Under the pieces are notes generated by a model that had not been told where the DNA came from, searched no databases, and saw only the letters and a program-made list of their open reading frames with translations. A DNA stretch of 64,000 bases from Saccharothrix longispora (GTDB lineage Bacteria; Actinomycetota; Actinomycetes; Mycobacteriales; Pseudonocardiaceae): assembly GCF_030852425.1 (NCBI RefSeq), contig NZ_NSDM01000006.1, positions 310,001-374,000 of the forward strand, in the 5' to 3' direction. A program made the translations under genes and the position numbers. Below are positions 1 through 12,713 of the stretch, one piece after another; position 1 is the stretch's first letter, and every line of letters starts with the position of its first letter.

Positions 1-349
1 GCACGTCCTGGCTGGTCGCGCCGTTGTGCACGGCGGCCCGCCCCTCGGCGGTGACGTGCGCGCCGATCGCGCGGACGAGCGGCACCACGGGCGTGCCGGA
101 GGTCAGGGCGCCTTCGCCGATGGCGACCGGGTCGTAGCGGCCGACGTCGATGGCGGTCACCACCATCCGGGCCGCCTCCTCGGACACCAGGCCGGCCCTG
201 GCCTGCACGATGGCCAGGGCGCGCTCGAAGTCCAGCATGGCGCGCAGCCACGCCCGGTCGCAGACCTCCGCCTCGACGTCGGGGTCGGTGAACAGGTTCC
301 CCCACAGCGAGCGGGTGGCGTGGTCAGAGGTCGAAGAAGACGGTTTCAT
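1..349 (-). CDS. pcaB: 3-carboxy-cis,cis-muconate cycloisomerase, N-terminal part (cut by window edge)
   Basis: PcaB catalyses lactonisation of 3-carboxymuconate, the step after protocatechuate ring cleavage in the beta-ketoadipate pathway. About 116 residues are present, from an ATG at 349 preceded by AAGGGGAG. They include RAWLRAMLDFERALA near residue 30 and, at the edge, NGATSQDV, the conserved segment of the fumarase/adenylosuccinate lyase superfamily. The start lies 26 bases inside pcaG, so translation is probably coupled. The C-terminal three quarters, including the catalytic loop, are outside the window. Confidence 0.9.
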   Translation of the reverse strand, partial: MKPSSSTSDHATRSLWGNLFTDPDVEAEVCDRAWLRAMLDFERALAIVQARAGLVSEEAARMVVTAIDVGRYDPVAIGEGALTSGTPVVPLVRAIGAHVTAEGRAAVHNGATSQDV

Positions 350-887
350 GCTCCCCTTGCAGGTGGATGTCGAAGCGGTAGCCGCCGGGGACGCCCGCGG
401 CGACGAGCGTGGCCCGCGCGGCGGGGTCGTCGATCGAGGTGAGCACCGGGTCGGCGGCGTTGGCCTCCTCGTCGGGGAAGTAGGCGCGGGTGACCAGCCG
501 CACCAGCATGCCCCGGCAGAACACCGACACGTCGAGGTGGGGTGCCTCCGTCGCGCCGTCGCCGGTCGGGAGCGGCCCCGGCTTCACGGTGAAGACCCGG
601 AAGCGGCCCTCGGGGTCGGTGGCGCTGCGGGCGAAGCCGCGGAAGCCCGGCCGGGCCACCGCGCCGCGCGGGTCGTCGGGGTGGTCGAACCGGCCGTCCG
701 GGTCGGCCTGCCAGGTCTCCACGACCGCGTCCGGCACCGGGGCTCCCGCGCCGTCGAACACCGCGCCGGTCACCCAGAACCCGCCGGGCGTGCCCTCCGG
801 CACCGCGTACGGGCCGTCCTCCCACAGCAGGCCGTGGCGGAAGAACGGGCCGACGGTCTGCGACGGCGTCGTCCACGACTCACTCAT
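324..887 (-). CDS. pcaG: Protocatechuate 3,4-dioxygenase alpha subunit
   Basis: This is the structural (non-iron) subunit of the intradiol dioxygenase that opens protocatechuate to 3-carboxy-cis,cis-muconate. The 187 residues begin MSESWTTPSQTVGPFF, the usual PcaG N-terminus, followed by the intradiol beta-sandwich (VETWQADPDGRF, APHLDVSVFCRGM). Positions that bind iron in the beta subunit are not conserved here, as expected for alpha. I chose the ATG at 887, which overlaps the pcaH stop by 8 bases; an in-frame start at 899 is less likely. The order pcaH-pcaG-pcaB is the standard actinobacterial operon. Confidence 0.93.
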   Translation of the reverse strand: MSESWTTPSQTVGPFFRHGLLWEDGPYAVPEGTPGGFWVTGAVFDGAGAPVPDAVVETWQADPDGRFDHPDDPRGAVARPGFRGFARSATDPEGRFRVFTVKPGPLPTGDGATEAPHLDVSVFCRGMLVRLVTRAYFPDEEANAADPVLTSIDDPAARATLVAAGVPGGYRFDIHLQGEHETVFFDL

Positions 888-1608
888 CGTCGTCCTCATC
901 CTCCAGCGGAGTGGGGTTCTTGCCGCGCAGCACGATGTCCCACCGGTAGCCCAGCGCCCACTCGGGCACGGTCGTGCCGAGGTCGAAGCGGGCCACCATG
1001 GCCTCGCGGGCCCTCGGGTCGCGCACCGAGTTGTAGATGGGGTCCTGCGCGAACAGCGGGTCGCCCGGGAAGTACATCTGGGTGATCAGCCGCTGCGTGA
1101 ACGCGGTGCCGAACAGCGAGAAGTGGATGTGCGCGGGCCGCCAGGCGTTGTCGTGGTTGCGCCACGGGTAGGCGCCGGGCTGGATCGTGGTGAACGAGTA
1201 GCGGCCCCCGGCGTCGGTGACCGTGCGGCCGACGCCGGTGAAGTTCGGGTCCAGCGGCGCGGGGTGGCGGTCGCCGTCGTGCCGGTACCGGCCGCCCGCG
1301 TTGGCCTGCCACACCTCCAGCAGGGTGCCCGCGACGGGTCGGCCGTCGCCGTCGAGGACGCGCCCGGACACGATGATCCGCTGGCCCTGCGGCTCGTCGG
1401 CGTGCCCGGCGGTGAGGTCGTCGTCGTGCGCGCCGACCCGCTCCTCGCCGAGCAGCGGGCCGGTGATCTCGGTCAGCCGCTGCGGCAGCAGCACGAGCGG
1501 CCGGTGCGGGACGCGCAGCACGTTCGACCGGTACCCGGGGAAGTCCAGCGGCGGGTGGGACGGCGCGTCCCGGCGGTAGGTGTGCGGCAGGCGGGTGGGG
1601 TTCGGCAC
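880..1608 (-). CDS. pcaH: Protocatechuate 3,4-dioxygenase beta subunit
   Basis: This is the iron-bearing subunit of the intradiol dioxygenase, 242 residues. The four Fe(III) ligands are visible: Tyr108 (GGRYRHDGD), Tyr147 (GAYPWRNH), His160 and His162 (RPAHIHFS), with the spacing known from the Pseudomonas enzyme. It starts at GTG 1608 after AAGGAGAG. It is the first gene of the leftward pcaHGB operon. A very acidic C-terminus (EDEDDDE) overlaps the pcaG start. Confidence 0.95.
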   Translation of the reverse strand: MPNPTRLPHTYRRDAPSHPPLDFPGYRSNVLRVPHRPLVLLPQRLTEITGPLLGEERVGAHDDDLTAGHADEPQGQRIIVSGRVLDGDGRPVAGTLLEVWQANAGGRYRHDGDRHPAPLDPNFTGVGRTVTDAGGRYSFTTIQPGAYPWRNHDNAWRPAHIHFSLFGTAFTQRLITQMYFPGDPLFAQDPIYNSVRDPRAREAMVARFDLGTTVPEWALGYRWDIVLRGKNPTPLEDEDDDE

Positions 1609-1669
1609 CGCGCTCTCCTTCGTCGTCGCGCCGGGGGTGTCCGACCGCGGGTCGGCTCGCGGCGGAACG

Positions 1670-1696
1670 CTATTCAGCGGGTTCGACGGGGGTCAA
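1670..1696 (-). promoter_or_regulatory. Possible promoter of the pcaHGB operon
   Basis: Read leftward, TTGACC (1696-1691) is followed after 15 bases by GAATAG (1675-1670), about 60 bases upstream of the pcaH start. The hexamers resemble sigma-70 boxes but the spacer is shorter than usual, so the -10 assignment is uncertain. No IclR or MarR-type operator was recognised. Confidence 0.3.
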
Positions 1697-1792
1697 CGGG
1701 ACCTTCCACTGACCGGAAGCCCGGGCCCCGTGCCCGGGACCGCCCGCGCGGAAGTCCGGAGTGGACCGGGCGCGGCGCGGGCGATCGGGTCC

Positions 1793-3181
1793 CTAGTCCT
1801 CGGCCTGGAGCACCAGCAGGGTCAGGTCGTCGTGCTCCGCCTCGCCCAGCCACCCGAACACCACGCGGCGCAGGCGCTCGGCCACCGCCTCGGCCGGCAG
1901 GCCCGCGCAGTCGGCCAGCGCGTCCTTCAACCGGGCGTCGCCGAACAGCTCCTGCCGGTCCCCGGCCTTGCGCGCCTCGGTCACGCCGTCGCTGAACAGC
2001 AGCAGCGTCTCCCCCGGCGCGAGCAGCACGGTCGTCTGCTGGAACCGCACCTCGGGCAGCACGCCGACGATCCCGCCGTGCACGGCGATCTCCTCGACCC
2101 GCCCGTTCCCGCGCAGCACGAGGGGCGCCGGGTGGCCGCCCGCCGCGAGGTTCAACCGCAGCCCGCCCGCCTGCACGGGCAGCATGGTGCCGACCACGAC
2201 GGTCGTGAACAGCCGGCTGCCGGCCGCGCGCAGGGCGGCGTTGAGCAGGTGCAGCAGCCGCGCGGGCCGCTGCTCGACGAGCAGCAGCGTGTGCAGGCTC
2301 TGCCGCACCCGGCCGCTGTGCACGGCGGCCTCCAGGCCGTTGCCCGCCACGTCGCCGAGCGCGAACGCCGCGCTGCCGTCCTCGCGCGGGTGCACGTCGT
2401 AGAAGTCGCCGCCGATCATCGCGGTCCGGTGGGCGGGCTCGAACACCCGCGCCAGCCGCACGCCCGGCACGTCCGGCAGCGGCGCGGGCAGCAGGTTCGC
2501 CCGCAGCACCTCCACGGTCCGCTCCCGGTCGGCGAACCGCGTGCTCACCTCCACGGCCGACGACGCGCGGTCGGCGAACCGCCGGAGCAGCTCCAGGTCC
2601 CGCCCGCCGAAGCACACGAGCGCGCCGCCGTCGGTCAGCCGCACGGCCACGCCCTCACCCGACCCGCCCCACGGGCCGTCATCCGAACAGGTGATGTCGG
2701 CGTGCTCGACCAGTCCGTCCAGGACCGCGTCCAGCCCCGCCGCGCCGGCGACGACCTGCCGCGTGGTGCGGACCACGACGACGTCGCCGGCGGGAGTCCG
2801 CCGCCACCACTCCAGCCTGCCCCGCCGGCCCGGCAGCACGACCGCGGTGTGCTCGGCGGGCGCCATCTCGACGACGGCGCGCAGCGCGTCGGCCCGGTCG
2901 GTGAGCACGGAGAACCGGCGCACGGCCCGTTCCAGGTAGTCCTCGGACCTCTCGTACCAGGCGGTCCAGCCCCCGCCGAGGTCCTGGCCGCGGCCGCGGG
3001 GCGCGGGCAGCACCGACCCCGGCCGCGCCTCGGGGAAGAGCACGGCCGCGAGGGGGTTGACCAGCCGGACGACGCCGTCGGGGTCGAGCACGACCACGGC
3101 TTCGCGGAAGCCGTCGACGAGACGGCGCCACGCGTCGAGGTCGAGGCCCGTGTCGGCGCCTTGCCGGTAGCCCTGGGCCAT
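1793..3181 (-). CDS. PAS-SpoIIE-type PP2C protein phosphatase
   Basis: Serine phosphatase of the RsbU/SpoIIE class, which typically dephosphorylates an anti-anti-sigma (STAS) protein in partner-switching control. In its 462 residues: a PAS-like N-terminus (about 20-60, [20 protein letters not shown]), a middle region ending in a GAF-like segment ([14 protein letters not shown] near 200), then the PP2C core from about 235. Metal-binding residues are in IGGDFYDV (about 255-263) and LGDVAGNG, with SDGVTEARK and DDLTLLVL near the end. The ATG at 3181 sits 5 bases after AGGAG; a GTG at 3184 is also possible. It is divergent from the hybrid kinase, with STAS and RsbW-like genes nearby. Confidence 0.88.
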   Translation of the reverse strand: MAQGYRQGADTGLDLDAWRRLVDGFREAVVVLDPDGVVRLVNPLAAVLFPEARPGSVLPAPRGRGQDLGGGWTAWYERSEDYLERAVRRFSVLTDRADALRAVVEMAPAEHTAVVLPGRRGRLEWWRRTPAGDVVVVRTTRQVVAGAAGLDAVLDGLVEHADITCSDDGPWGGSGEGVAVRLTDGGALVCFGGRDLELLRRFADRASSAVEVSTRFADRERTVEVLRANLLPAPLPDVPGVRLARVFEPAHRTAMIGGDFYDVHPREDGSAAFALGDVAGNGLEAAVHSGRVRQSLHTLLLVEQRPARLLHLLNAALRAAGSRLFTTVVVGTMLPVQAGGLRLNLAAGGHPAPLVLRGNGRVEEIAVHGGIVGVLPEVRFQQTTVLLAPGETLLLFSDGVTEARKAGDRQELFGDARLKDALADCAGLPAEAVAERLRRVVFGWLGEAEHDDLTLLVLQAED

Positions 3182-3276
3182 CACGGCTCCTGTGTGTCGG
3201 GTCGACCCAACCTATCGGACAAGCCGCCACCAACAGTGGCAGGCTTGGCGCAGTTCCGCTGACATCGGAGGCACGA

Positions 3277-7734
<4,458 letters not shown>

Positions 7735-7772
7735 CGCCGCTCCGGGCGGGCGCGGGCGGGAACACCCCGGGG

Positions 7773-8096
7773 TCAGGCGGTCGCGGACTCCACGGTGTCG
7801 TGGATGTGCATGACCTCGGTCAGCTCGGTGAGGCGGAACAGCTTGTGCACCGCCGGCTGCAACGCCGCCATCCGGAACTCCCCGCCCGTGCCGTCCAGGC
7901 GCCGGTGCCAGTCGAGCATCAGCGACAGGCCGGTGGTGTCCATGAACGGCACGCCGCTCAGGTCGACCACCACCTGGTCGGCCGTGCTCTCCTCCAGGAG
8001 GTCGGACAGGGTCGGGACGCTGTCCGCGTCGAGCTCGCCCGACACCGCGACGACCGTCCAGCCATCGCGTACCTCACTGCGCACCTGCAACTCCAT
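7773..8096 (-). CDS. STAS-domain anti-anti-sigma factor
   Basis: A 107-residue single STAS domain, the class that sequesters an anti-sigma kinase when unphosphorylated. It has GELDADSVPTL and VVDLSGVPFMDTTGLS. The position usually phosphorylated (Ser in DSSG or DSTG) is filled by DTTG, so the acceptor would be threonine. It is divergent from the RsbW-like ATPase at 8234, which is its likely partner, and the SpoIIE phosphatase at 1793 could reactivate it. That circuit is inference from gene proximity. Confidence 0.9.
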   Translation of the reverse strand: MELQVRSEVRDGWTVVAVSGELDADSVPTLSDLLEESTADQVVVDLSGVPFMDTTGLSLMLDWHRRLDGTGGEFRMAALQPAVHKLFRLTELTEVMHIHDTVESATA

Positions 8097-8233
8097 GGGG
8101 CCCGAGCCTAGGCCACCCGACCGCGCCGGCGGTGCGGCCGATGGTGCGGCGCGTCGTCACTCCTCCCGACCAGTGGGTGATCCGGGCGGTAGGTGTGCGA
8201 CGATGCGGTGACGGCCGATCAACGGGAGCGGAT

Positions 8234-8620
8234 GTGCGCAACGAGCCAACGGCGCCGGTGGCCGTGACGCTGCCCGCCTCCGCGGCGTCGTCGGCGCACG
8301 CCCGGCAGGTGGTGGCCGACGCCGCGAAGGCGTGGGAGCTGTCCGAGGACGTGGCGGAGGACGCCGCGCTGGTGGTGACCGAGCTGGTCTCGAACTCGGT
8401 GGACCACGCGATCGGTCCGGTGGACCTGACCGTCTCGCGCACGGCGACCGGCCTGCGCGTCGAGGTGGGCGACCGGTCCCCGGCTCAGCCCCGACCGCAG
8501 CCGGTCCGGGTCGACTCCTCCCGGGGACGGGGCCTGATCATCGTGGCCGCCCTGAGCACGGCGTGGGGCACCGAGCCGACGCCGACCGGCAAGGTCGTCT
8601 GGGCCGAGCTGTCCGACTGA
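8234..8620 (+). CDS. RsbW-like ATP-binding anti-sigma/regulatory kinase
   Basis: A 128-residue GHKL ATPase domain of the RsbW/SpoIIAB group. Visible are the N box (VVTELVSNSVDHA) and the glycine-rich lid (RGRGLIIVAALSTAWG). I chose the GTG at 8234, preceded by GGGAG at 8224; an upstream in-frame ATG at 8132 would add residues with no family similarity. These proteins bind a sigma factor or phosphorylate a STAS partner; the divergent STAS gene supports that role here. No sigma factor gene is adjacent. Confidence 0.85.
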   Translation: MRNEPTAPVAVTLPASAASSAHARQVVADAAKAWELSEDVAEDAALVVTELVSNSVDHAIGPVDLTVSRTATGLRVEVGDRSPAQPRPQPVRVDSSRGRGLIIVAALSTAWGTEPTPTGKVVWAELSD

Positions 8621-8703
8621 CCCACCGCGCCGCTTCGGGCCGAAGGCGTTCCGCGTCCGGTCGGCGGGTTACCCGACAAGGTGACACCGAGCGAGGAGGT
8701 CAC

Positions 8704-8931
8704 GTGTCCACCAGCGAAGCCGGTCAAGTGACCGGCACCCAGGACAAGGACTACAACATCATCTGGTTCGTCGAGGCGTGCCTGAGCGACGCGCTGCGCC
8801 TGGAGGGCTGCATCGCCGACGCCGAGCGCACGGGCGACAGCGAGTTGGCCGACTTCTTCCGCCGCGCGCAGACCGAGAGCCGCAAGGACGCCGAGCAGGG
8901 CAAGCAGCTGCTGGCCTCGCGCCTGTCGTAG
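8704..8931 (+). CDS. Small acidic protein of unknown function
   Basis: A 75-residue protein starting VSTSEAGQVTGTQDKDYN with a GTG after GAGGAGG. It is mostly helical by composition (EACLSDALRLEGCIADAERTG, then RRAQTESRKDAEQGKQLL) and has no signal peptide or membrane segment. Two cysteines are about 13 residues apart. I do not recognise the family. It follows the RsbW-like gene by 83 bases and ends before a strong terminator. Confidence 0.75.
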   Translation: MSTSEAGQVTGTQDKDYNIIWFVEACLSDALRLEGCIADAERTGDSELADFFRRAQTESRKDAEQGKQLLASRLS

Positions 8932-8946
8932 GGACGCGCGGGGATC

Positions 8947-8990
8947 ACGTGGAGGAGGGCCGTCCCGTGCGGGGCGGCCCTCCTCCACGT
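8947..8990. terminator. Bidirectional terminator hairpin
   Basis: A perfect 16-bp inverted repeat (arm ACGTGGAGGAGGGCCG, 12-base loop) lies between the convergent genes ending at 8931 (+) and 9042 (-). There is no T-tract, as is common in high-GC actinomycetes, so it could serve both strands. Confidence 0.8.
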
Positions 8991-9041
8991 CACCCGGACC
9001 TCGTGGGTCACCGGACCTCGTGGCTCACCGGGCGGCGCGGC

Positions 9042-9242
9042 TCACCGGTCCTCGGCGAAGCGGTCGAGGCCCTCCTTGGCCTTGTCCGTGCCCTGCTGGA
9101 CGTGCTCCGAGTGCCGGCCACCGGTCTTCTCGTCGATGAACTGCCCGGCCTTGTCGACGCCCTGGTCCGCCTTGTCGCCGTGCTGGCCCAGCGCGTCCTT
9201 GGCCTTGTCCTTCAGCTCGTCGAACCTGTCCCCGATACCCAT
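9042..9242 (-). CDS. MT0933-like small helical protein (antitoxin-annotated family)
   Basis: A 66-residue charged helical protein, MGIGDRFDELKDKAKDALGQ onward, with the heptad-like KADQGVDKAGQFIDEKTGG typical of the mycobacterial MT0933 family. Databases label that family an antitoxin, but no toxin gene is adjacent here and the composition equally fits a CsbD-like stress protein. The start at 9242 follows GAGGAGGT. Confidence 0.75.
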   Translation of the reverse strand: MGIGDRFDELKDKAKDALGQHGDKADQGVDKAGQFIDEKTGGRHSEHVQQGTDKAKEGLDRFAEDR

Positions 9243-9550
9243 GTCCGCTCGAACCTCCTCGCCGGCGCGTCCCGGGTGGACACCCCGCACCGGGGTACCC
9301 GCGTCGACGCCGCGGACCTCCGACTCACCCGAACGAGTGAGGCCGGAGGTCGGGCGTTCCCCGGTCGGCGGCCCGTCGGCCGCGAGCGCGTCTGTGGAAG
9401 GCTGGGGTGAGGCGACCCGCTCCCCCACGCTGACGGGTCGCCTCGACGTGAACTGTGCACGAGCGATCGTGTGAACCGCTTGCACCTTCCTGCAACGCGC
9501 AGATGGGGGGCGGGCGCAGGTGGGCTGGGGTCCGGAGCGCAGGGGGTGTT

Positions 9551-12361
9551 GTGGCGGTCGAGATCGGCCTGCTCGGCGAGGTGGCGGCACGCGTGGACGG
9601 CCGTGCGGTGGACCTCGGACCGGCGCGGCAGCGGTGCGTGCTGGCCGCGCTGGCCGTCGACGTCGACCAGGTGGTGTCCGCGGACCGCCTGGTGGAGCGG
9701 GTGTGGGGCGCCGACCCGCCGAGGCGGGCGCAGGCGACGCTGTCGAGCTACGTGTCGCGGCTGCGGCAGGTGCTGGGCGGGACCGTGAGCCTGGTGCGCC
9801 GGTCCGGCGGCTACGCGCTGGTCGCCGAGCGGACCGCCGTGGACCTGCACCGGTTCCGGGACCTGAGGTCCCGGGCGATGACCGCCGCCGGTGACGACGC
9901 GCGGGCGCACGAGCTGCTGGCCGCCGCCGCGGGCGTGTGGCGGGGCGAGGCGCTGACCGGGCTGGGCAGCGCGTGGGCCGCCGCCGAGCGCGACCGGCTG
10001 CACCAGGAGCGGTTCGTCGTGGAGTGCGACCTGACCGACGTGCGGCTGCGGCTGGGGCAGGGCGAGCAGCTGGTGGCGGAGCTGTCGCTGCGGGCCGCCG
10101 AGCACCCCCTGGACGAGCGGGTCGCCGGGCAGTACCTGCTCGCCCTGTACCGGGGGCGTCGCGCGGCCGACGCGCTGGAGCACTACCAGCGGTTCCGCGT
10201 GCGCCTGGTCTCCGAGCTGGGCGCGGACCCCGGCCCGGCGCTGCGGGAGCTGCACCGGCGCATCCTCAACGCCGACCCCGCGCTGCTGCCCGCCCCGCCC
10301 CGCCCCGCGCCGACCGCCGCGCCCCCCGCGCCCGTCCTGCCCGTCGTGACGCCGCGCCAGCTGCCGGCCGCGCCGACGTCGTTCGTGGGCAGGCACGACG
10401 AGCTGGCCGCGCTGGACGAGAACCTGGACCGGTCGTCGCGGACGGTGGTCATCTCGGCCATCGCCGGGTCGGGCGGCATCGGCAAGACGTGGCTCGCGCT
10501 GCACTGGGCCCACCGCTACGCCTCACGCTTCCCGGACGGCCAGCTGTTCGTGGACCTGCGCGGGTTCGGCCCGGACCGGCAGCCGATGGACCCGTCCGTC
10601 GCGATCAGGGGCTTCCTGGACGCGCTGGGCGTGGAACCCGGCCGCGTCCCGGTGGCTCCGCACGCGCAGGGCGCGCTGTTCCGGTCGCTGGTGGCGGACC
10701 GGCGGCTGCTGATCGTGCTGGACAACGCCGTGGACACCGCGCAGGTCGCCCCCCTGCTGCCGGGCACCGACTCGTGCCTGGTGCTGGTGACGAGCCGCAA
10801 CCAGCTCAGCGGCCTGATCTCCGGGCACGGCGCGGAGCACGTGGCGCTCGACGTGCTCGGCGACGACGAGGCGCGGCGGCTGCTGGCCACCCGGCTGGGC
10901 CCGGCCCGGACGGCGGCCGAGGCGAGCGCGGTGGACGAGCTGGTCCGGCTGTGCGGCGGCCTGCCGCTGGCGCTGAGCGTCATCGCGGCGCGGGCGCGGA
11001 TGAAGCCGGACGTCCCGCTGGGCGCGCTCGCCGCCGAACTGCGCGACCTGGGCCTCCGGGCGCTGGACGACGACCCGGCGGCCGGCATCACCACCGTGCT
11101 GTCCTGGTCGCACCGCGCGCTGACCGCCGAGCAGGCGACCGCGTTCGGGCTGCTGGGCCTCGCCCCCGGGCCGGACATCGACCAGCACGCCGCGGCGAAC
11201 CTCACCGGCCTGGAGCCGTGCCGCGCGCTGGCCGTGCTTCGCGACCTGGAGCAGGCGTCGCTGGTGGCCCGTGACGCGCGCGGCCGGTACCGGATGCACG
11301 ACCTGGTGCGCCGCTACGCCGCCGAAACGGCGCGGCGCGACCTCGACCCGGCCGACCTCGACGCCGCGCTGCACCGGGTCGTGGACTTCTACCTGCACAC
11401 CGCGCACACCGGGCACCGGGCGCTCGACCCCGCCGCGACACCGGTGGACGTGGCACCGCCCGCGCCGGGCTGCCACCCGCTGCCGCTGGCGGACGACCTG
11501 GCCGCGGTGGCCTGGTTCGACGCCGAGCACGGCTGCCTGCTGGCCGTGCAGGACACGGCCGCCGCGCTCGGCCGGTGGACGGTGGTGTGGCAGCTGGCGA
11601 TGGTGATGACGTCGTTCCACGTGCGCCGCGGCCACCTGCACGACAACCTGCGGCTGTGGCGGGGCGCGCTGGCCGCGGCCGACCGGGACCCCGACCCGGC
11701 GACCCGCGTCCTGGTGCACCGCAACGTCGGCTTCGCCCACGCCAAGGTGCACCGGCACGAGGAGGCGATGCGCCACCTGGACCGGGCCGTCGCGCTGGCC
11801 GGGGCCACCGGTGACGGGTTCCTGCTGGCGCACACGCACATCGCGCTGGCGTGGGCGTGGGAGCTGCACGACGACGTGCCGCGGGCACTGGAGCACAGCC
11901 TCAAGGCGCTCGACGTGCTGCGGGCAGGCGACAACCGGGCGCGGGAGGCGGTCGCGCTGAACATGGTGGGCTGGTACTACGCGCTGCTCGACGTGCCGGA
12001 CCGGGCGTCCGAGCACTGCCGGGCGGCGCTGGCCCTGCACCGGGCGCACGGCGACCGCAACGGCGTCGCGGCCACGCTGGACAGCCTCGGCTACATCGCC
12101 CGGAGCGCCGGTCGGCACGAGCAGGCCCTGGAGTGCTACCAGGAGGCGCTCGGCCTGTTCCGCGAACTGGACCACACCTACGGCGCGGCCGAGGCCCTGG
12201 AGGGCATCGGCCACCCGCTGGCCGCCCTGGGCAGGCCCGACGAGGCGCGCGCTGCCTGGGTGGAGGCGGCGGGGCTGTTCCGCTCCCAGCGGCGCGACGT
12301 CCTGGCGGCCCGGGTGGAAAGCCGACTCGCCCGACTCGACCACCTGCCCCAGCAGGTCTGA
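9551..12361 (+). CDS. AfsR/SARP-family regulator (BTAD, NB-ARC, TPR)
   Basis: A 936-residue transcriptional activator. Order: OmpR-type winged-helix DNA-binding domain (about 1-90, LVERVWGADPPRRAQATLSS), bacterial transcriptional activation domain (about 95-240), a Pro-rich linker, an NB-ARC STAND ATPase with Walker A GSGGIGKT near 306, Walker B LLIVLDNA and the LCGGLPLAL segment, then C-terminal TPRs (about 690-930). Such proteins switch on secondary metabolism or development. GTG at 9551 follows GGGGGT. No biosynthetic cluster is adjacent, so its target is unknown. Confidence 0.9.
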   Translation: MAVEIGLLGEVAARVDGRAVDLGPARQRCVLAALAVDVDQVVSADRLVERVWGADPPRRAQATLSSYVSRLRQVLGGTVSLVRRSGGYALVAERTAVDLHRFRDLRSRAMTAAGDDARAHELLAAAAGVWRGEALTGLGSAWAAAERDRLHQERFVVECDLTDVRLRLGQGEQLVAELSLRAAEHPLDERVAGQYLLALYRGRRAADALEHYQRFRVRLVSELGADPGPALRELHRRILNADPALLPAPPRPAPTAAPPAPVLPVVTPRQLPAAPTSFVGRHDELAALDENLDRSSRTVVISAIAGSGGIGKTWLALHWAHRYASRFPDGQLFVDLRGFGPDRQPMDPSVAIRGFLDALGVEPGRVPVAPHAQGALFRSLVADRRLLIVLDNAVDTAQVAPLLPGTDSCLVLVTSRNQLSGLISGHGAEHVALDVLGDDEARRLLATRLGPARTAAEASAVDELVRLCGGLPLALSVIAARARMKPDVPLGALAAELRDLGLRALDDDPAAGITTVLSWSHRALTAEQATAFGLLGLAPGPDIDQHAAANLTGLEPCRALAVLRDLEQASLVARDARGRYRMHDLVRRYAAETARRDLDPADLDAALHRVVDFYLHTAHTGHRALDPAATPVDVAPPAPGCHPLPLADDLAAVAWFDAEHGCLLAVQDTAAALGRWTVVWQLAMVMTSFHVRRGHLHDNLRLWRGALAAADRDPDPATRVLVHRNVGFAHAKVHRHEEAMRHLDRAVALAGATGDGFLLAHTHIALAWAWELHDDVPRALEHSLKALDVLRAGDNRAREAVALNMVGWYYALLDVPDRASEHCRAALALHRAHGDRNGVAATLDSLGYIARSAGRHEQALECYQEALGLFRELDHTYGAAEALEGIGHPLAALGRPDEARAAWVEAAGLFRSQRRDVLAARVESRLARLDHLPQQV

Positions 12362-12370
12362 CCCCCCTCC

Positions 12371-12598
12371 CGCGAGTCGTACGTCCAGACCGCGCGAGTC
12401 GTACGTTCAGGTCGCGCGAGTCGTACGTTCAGGACTGCCGAGTCGTACGTTCAGGACTGCCGAGTTCTACGTTCAGGCTCGTTGCCTACTCGCGGGTGAA
12501 GAACTCAGGCGTCCTGAGCGTAGGACTCATCGGACCTGGACGTACGACTCGCGCGACCTGGACGTACGACTCGCGCGGTCCGGACGTACGACTCGCGG
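12371..12598. repeat. Intergenic array of about 22-bp direct and inverted repeats
   Basis: Five direct copies of a unit close to CGCGAGTCGTACGTTCAGG start near 12371, 12394, 12416, 12439 and 12461. After a short spacer, four copies in opposite orientation lie between about 12510 and 12598. The halves can pair into a large stem. The array sits between the convergent AfsR-like gene and subtilase, and a related array lies at 17707-17857. Not CRISPR: there are no unique spacers of uniform length. Confidence 0.85.
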
Positions 12599-12650
12599 CG
12601 GGTGTTGAGCAGTTGCTCGGTGAGCCCGGGCCCGGGTCCCGCACGACGTC
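12599..12650 (-). pseudogene. Short scar of a second subtilase gene copy
   Basis: About 48 bases match an internal segment of the adjacent subtilase gene (13090-13138, encoding VVRGPGSGSPNKLLNT) at 41 of 48 positions with one single-base gap that shifts the frame. It lies 60-110 bases beyond the intact gene's stop, in the same orientation. The rest of the copy is absent. Confidence 0.6.
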
Positions 12651-12713
12651 GGTGGTGGACAGGTGGAGGACCACCGGTCGGCGCGACATCGGTTCCTCCG
12701 CGGGGGCGGGCAC

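Noticed and set aside
9551-12361. Secondary-metabolite gene cluster around the AfsR-like regulator
   Set aside because: No polyketide, peptide, terpene or tailoring genes lie within 20 kb on either side.
12371-12598. CRISPR array
   Set aside because: Units are separated by only a few bases, both orientations occur, and there are no cas genes.
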